Source of the DNA: Pseudomonas marginalis
GTDB lineage: Bacteria; Pseudomonadota; Gammaproteobacteria; Pseudomonadales; Pseudomonadaceae
Assembly (NCBI RefSeq): GCF_001645105.1
Contig: NZ_LKEG01000022.1
Location: 50,238-114,237 of the forward strand
DNA length: 64,000 nt
Direction: 5' to 3'
Both the position numbers and the translations under genes were made by a program. Of the stretch, positions 61,921 through 64,000 are shown one piece after another (the stretch's first letter is position 1; every line of letters starts with the position of its first letter). The notes under the pieces are model-generated. The model ran no database searches. It worked only from the letters and a program-made list of their open reading frames with translations, and had not been told where the DNA came from.

Positions 61921-63435
61921 ATGCAATCGCGCCACTTGAAGTTGCTCGCCGCCGCCACATTGACCGCCTGGTCGCTGACCGCTGGTTTCGCCCAGGCGGC
62001 GGGTGTATTGACCATCGGCTGCCGTGAAGACAGCACCACGTTCGACCCGATCAAAAGTGCTCAGAACCGCGACACCTGGGTCTTCGCCAACGTCTACGAC
62101 ACCCTGGTGCGCGTCGACAACCTGGGCACCAAGATGGAGCCGGGCCTGGCCGAAAGCTGGGACATCTCCAAGGACGGCCTGACCTACACCTTCAAGCTGC
62201 GTGATGCGAAGTTCTCGGATGGCTCGCCGATTACCGCCGAAGATGCGGCGTTCAGCCTGTTGCGTATTCGCGACAACAAAGCCTCGCTGTGGGCCGATCC
62301 GTTCAACCTGATCAACACTGCCAAGGCGTCGGACCCGAAAACCCTGGTGGTCACCCTCAAGACTCCCGCCGTAGCCTTCCTCTCGCAACTGGCGTCGCCG
62401 ACGGTGTCGATCCTGTCGGAAAAAGCCATGACCAAGATGGGCGAAGACGCCTACTCGGAAAACCCGGTGACCTCCGGTGCGTTTACCGTAGACGAGTGGC
62501 GCAAGGGCGATCGGGTGATCCTCAAGAAGAACCCGAACTTCTGGCAGGCCAAGAACGTGAGCCTGGATGGCGTGGAGTGGGTGTCCGTCACCGACGACAA
62601 CACCCGCATGCGCATGGTGCAGAACAACGAGCTGGACACGGCGATCTTCGTACCGTTCTCACGGGTTGAAGAGCTGAAGAAAGACAAGAACGTGGTGATC
62701 CACGCCGACCCGTCGACCCGTGAAGATCACCTGCTGATCAACCACGCCCATGGCCTGCTGGCCAAGCAGGAAGTGCGTGAAGCGCTGGACATGGCTATCG
62801 ACAAACAATCGCTGGTCAAGACCGCCACCTACGGTCAGGGCACCGTGGCCTATTCCTACATTCCAAAGGGCTCGCTGTACCACTACGCCAACAACCTGCA
62901 GCGCCCGTACGATCCGACCGCCGCCAAGAAGCTGCTGGAGCAGGCTGGCGCCAAGGACTTGAAGCTCAACTACGTGGTCAACGCCGGCAACGAAGCCGAC
63001 GAGCAGATTGCGGTGATCATCAAGGACCAACTGGCCAAGGTCGGCGTGACCGCCAACCTGCAAAAGGTCGACCCGACCCAAAGCTGGCAGATGCTGGTGG
63101 ACGGTGAGTACGATATTTCGGTGATGTACTGGACCAACGACATCCTCGACCCGGACCAGAAGACCACCTTCGTGCTGGGCCACGACACCAACCAGAACTA
63201 CATGACCCGCTACAAGAACGACAAGGTCAAGGACCTGGTAGCCGCCGCACGCATCGAGGCCGACCCGGCCAAGCGTGAGCAGATGTATGTGGAATTGCAG
63301 AAACTGGCGAAACAGGACGTGAACTGGATCGACTTGTACTACAGCCCGTACATCAACATCTCACGCAAGAATGTGAGCAACTTCCTGCAAAACCCGCTGG
63401 GTCGCTTCACCCTTGAGGAAGTGGTGAAAAACTAA
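61921..63435 (+). CDS. Periplasmic peptide-binding protein, DppA-like
   Basis: 504 residues, signal peptide LAAATLTAWSLTAGFAQA then AGVLTIGCREDSTTFDPI. SBP family 5: DTLVRVDNLGTKMEPGLAES, YTFKLRDAKFSDGSPITAED and KNPNFWQAKNVSLDGVEW are family wording. It delivers the substrate to the transporter encoded just upstream. An AAGGAGTTG ribosome site precedes the ATG. Last gene of the operon; a REPIN follows. Confidence 0.92.
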   Translation: MQSRHLKLLAAATLTAWSLTAGFAQAAGVLTIGCREDSTTFDPIKSAQNRDTWVFANVYDTLVRVDNLGTKMEPGLAESWDISKDGLTYTFKLRDAKFSDGSPITAEDAAFSLLRIRDNKASLWADPFNLINTAKASDPKTLVVTLKTPAVAFLSQLASPTVSILSEKAMTKMGEDAYSENPVTSGAFTVDEWRKGDRVILKKNPNFWQAKNVSLDGVEWVSVTDDNTRMRMVQNNELDTAIFVPFSRVEELKKDKNVVIHADPSTREDHLLINHAHGLLAKQEVREALDMAIDKQSLVKTATYGQGTVAYSYIPKGSLYHYANNLQRPYDPTAAKKLLEQAGAKDLKLNYVVNAGNEADEQIAVIIKDQLAKVGVTANLQKVDPTQSWQMLVDGEYDISVMYWTNDILDPDQKTTFVLGHDTNQNYMTRYKNDKVKDLVAAARIEADPAKREQMYVELQKLAKQDVNWIDLYYSPYINISRKNVSNFLQNPLGRFTLEEVVKN

Positions 63436-63455
63436 AGAACACGGCAATAAAAAAA

Positions 63456-63545
63456 TGTGGGAGGGGGCTTGCTCCCGATAGCGGTGCATCAGTCAAAGAG
63501 GTTGTGACTGATCACCTGCTATCGGGGGCAAGCCCCCTCCCACAT
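63456..63545. repeat. REPIN (paired inverted REP palindromes)
   Basis: TGTGGGAGGGGGCTTGCTCC and CTATCGGGGGCAAGCCCCCT inverted, with a GTCA/TGAC spacer, between convergent genes. Confidence 0.9.
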
Positions 63546-63565
63546 TTGGTTTTATAGTGTGCCTG

Positions 63566-64000
63566 TTATTGCGCGTCGAACGCCTGCCCGTTGATGCCGG
63601 CACTGTCCGGCCCCATCAGGTACAGGTACACCGGCATGATCTCTTCCGGCGCTGGCCTTTCCATCGGGTTCTCCCCTGGGTACGCCTGGGCGCGCATGCT
63701 GGTGCGCGTGCCACCGGGGTTGATGCTGTTGGCGCGTACCGCCGCCACATCCTCCAGCTCATCGGCCAGGGTTTGCATCAGCCCCTCGGTCGCAAACTTC
63801 GACACCCCATAAGCCCCCCAATACGCCCGGCCTTTACGCCCGACGCTGCTGGAGGTGAACACCACCGACGCATCCTGGGACAGTTTGAGCAGCGGCAGCA
63901 GGGTGCTGGTCAGCATGAACATCGCGTTGACGTTCACGTGCATGACCCGCATGAAATTCTCACCGGACAACTGCTCGATCGGCGTGCGTGGGCCGATGAT
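63566..64000 (-). CDS. YciK-like short-chain dehydrogenase (partial)
   Basis: The 3' part only; the frame stays open to the window edge. Readable: MHVNVNAMFMLTSTLLPLLK, the catalytic Ser in VVFTSSSVGRKGRAYWGAYGVSKFATEG with Tyr and Lys (YxxxK), and INPGGTRTSMRAQAYPGENP. The C-terminus YLYLMGPDSAGINGQAFDAQ is that of the YciK group. The Rossmann N-terminus lies beyond the window. Substrate unknown. Confidence 0.88.
   Translation of the reverse strand: MIGPRTPIEQLSGENFMRVMHVNVNAMFMLTSTLLPLLKLSQDASVVFTSSSVGRKGRAYWGAYGVSKFATEGLMQTLADELEDVAAVRANSINPGGTRTSMRAQAYPGENPMERPAPEEIMPVYLYLMGPDSAGINGQAFDAQ

Overview
This window is chromosomal DNA of a Pseudomonas from the fluorescens lineage. GC is high, most genes have clear Pseudomonas orthologues (sthA, lolCDE, queF, mlaA, the rssBC-tal-dusA block, mqo, ppnN, fabV), and many intergenic gaps hold the REP/REPIN palindromes typical of this group. 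No rRNA, tRNA, CRISPR array, intact insertion sequence or integrase gene was seen.

Layout. 0-17.3 kb is mostly core genome: chalcone-isomerase-like protein, SthA, a glycerophosphodiesterase, PilZ proteins, the LolCDE lipoprotein sorting transporter, a CopRS-type two-component pair with a Met/His-rich cupredoxin, QueF, MlaA, RssBC, transaldolase and DusA. 17.3-22.2 kb, behind dusA, is an accessory pocket. It holds a tiny ORF whose ribosome site sits in a perfect hairpin, an AT-rich NACHT NTPase (probable bacterial NLR-type antiphage protein), a phage S24 repressor with a divergent Cro-like gene, and a ribbon-helix-helix antitoxin whose ParE-like toxin has been cut off by the phage DNA. A lone Wzz and an MFS pump follow.

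24.4-38 kb is a signalling and fimbria island: hybrid kinase, REC-EAL phosphodiesterase, second hybrid kinase with HPt, and RcsB-type regulator. This order of domain architectures resembles the pvrS-pvrR-rcsC-rcsB set known beside cupD. It runs convergently into a six-gene chaperone-usher operon. 38.3-48 kb holds Mqo, two degraded genes that lost their 5' ends in what looks like one deletion, a VapBC pair with a perfect operator palindrome, PpnN, an LpxO-like hydroxylase, FabV and an orphan ExoY-family nucleotidyl cyclase toxin.

48-55.2 kb carries a class III aminotransferase with a LysR regulator and then a purine uptake group: PunR, PunC, a Tsx-like outer membrane channel and an NCS2 permease. 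55.3-63.4 kb is a PipR-type plant- or peptide-signal locus: a LuxR solo flanked by two proline-iminopeptidase-like hydrolases, each preceded by a lux-box-like CT-N12-AG palindrome, the second leading a complete Dpp-like peptide ABC transporter operon. The window ends inside a YciK-like SDR gene.

The best candidates for unusual biology are the NACHT/prophage-remnant pocket, the ExoY-like toxin, and the doubly lux-boxed PipR locus.
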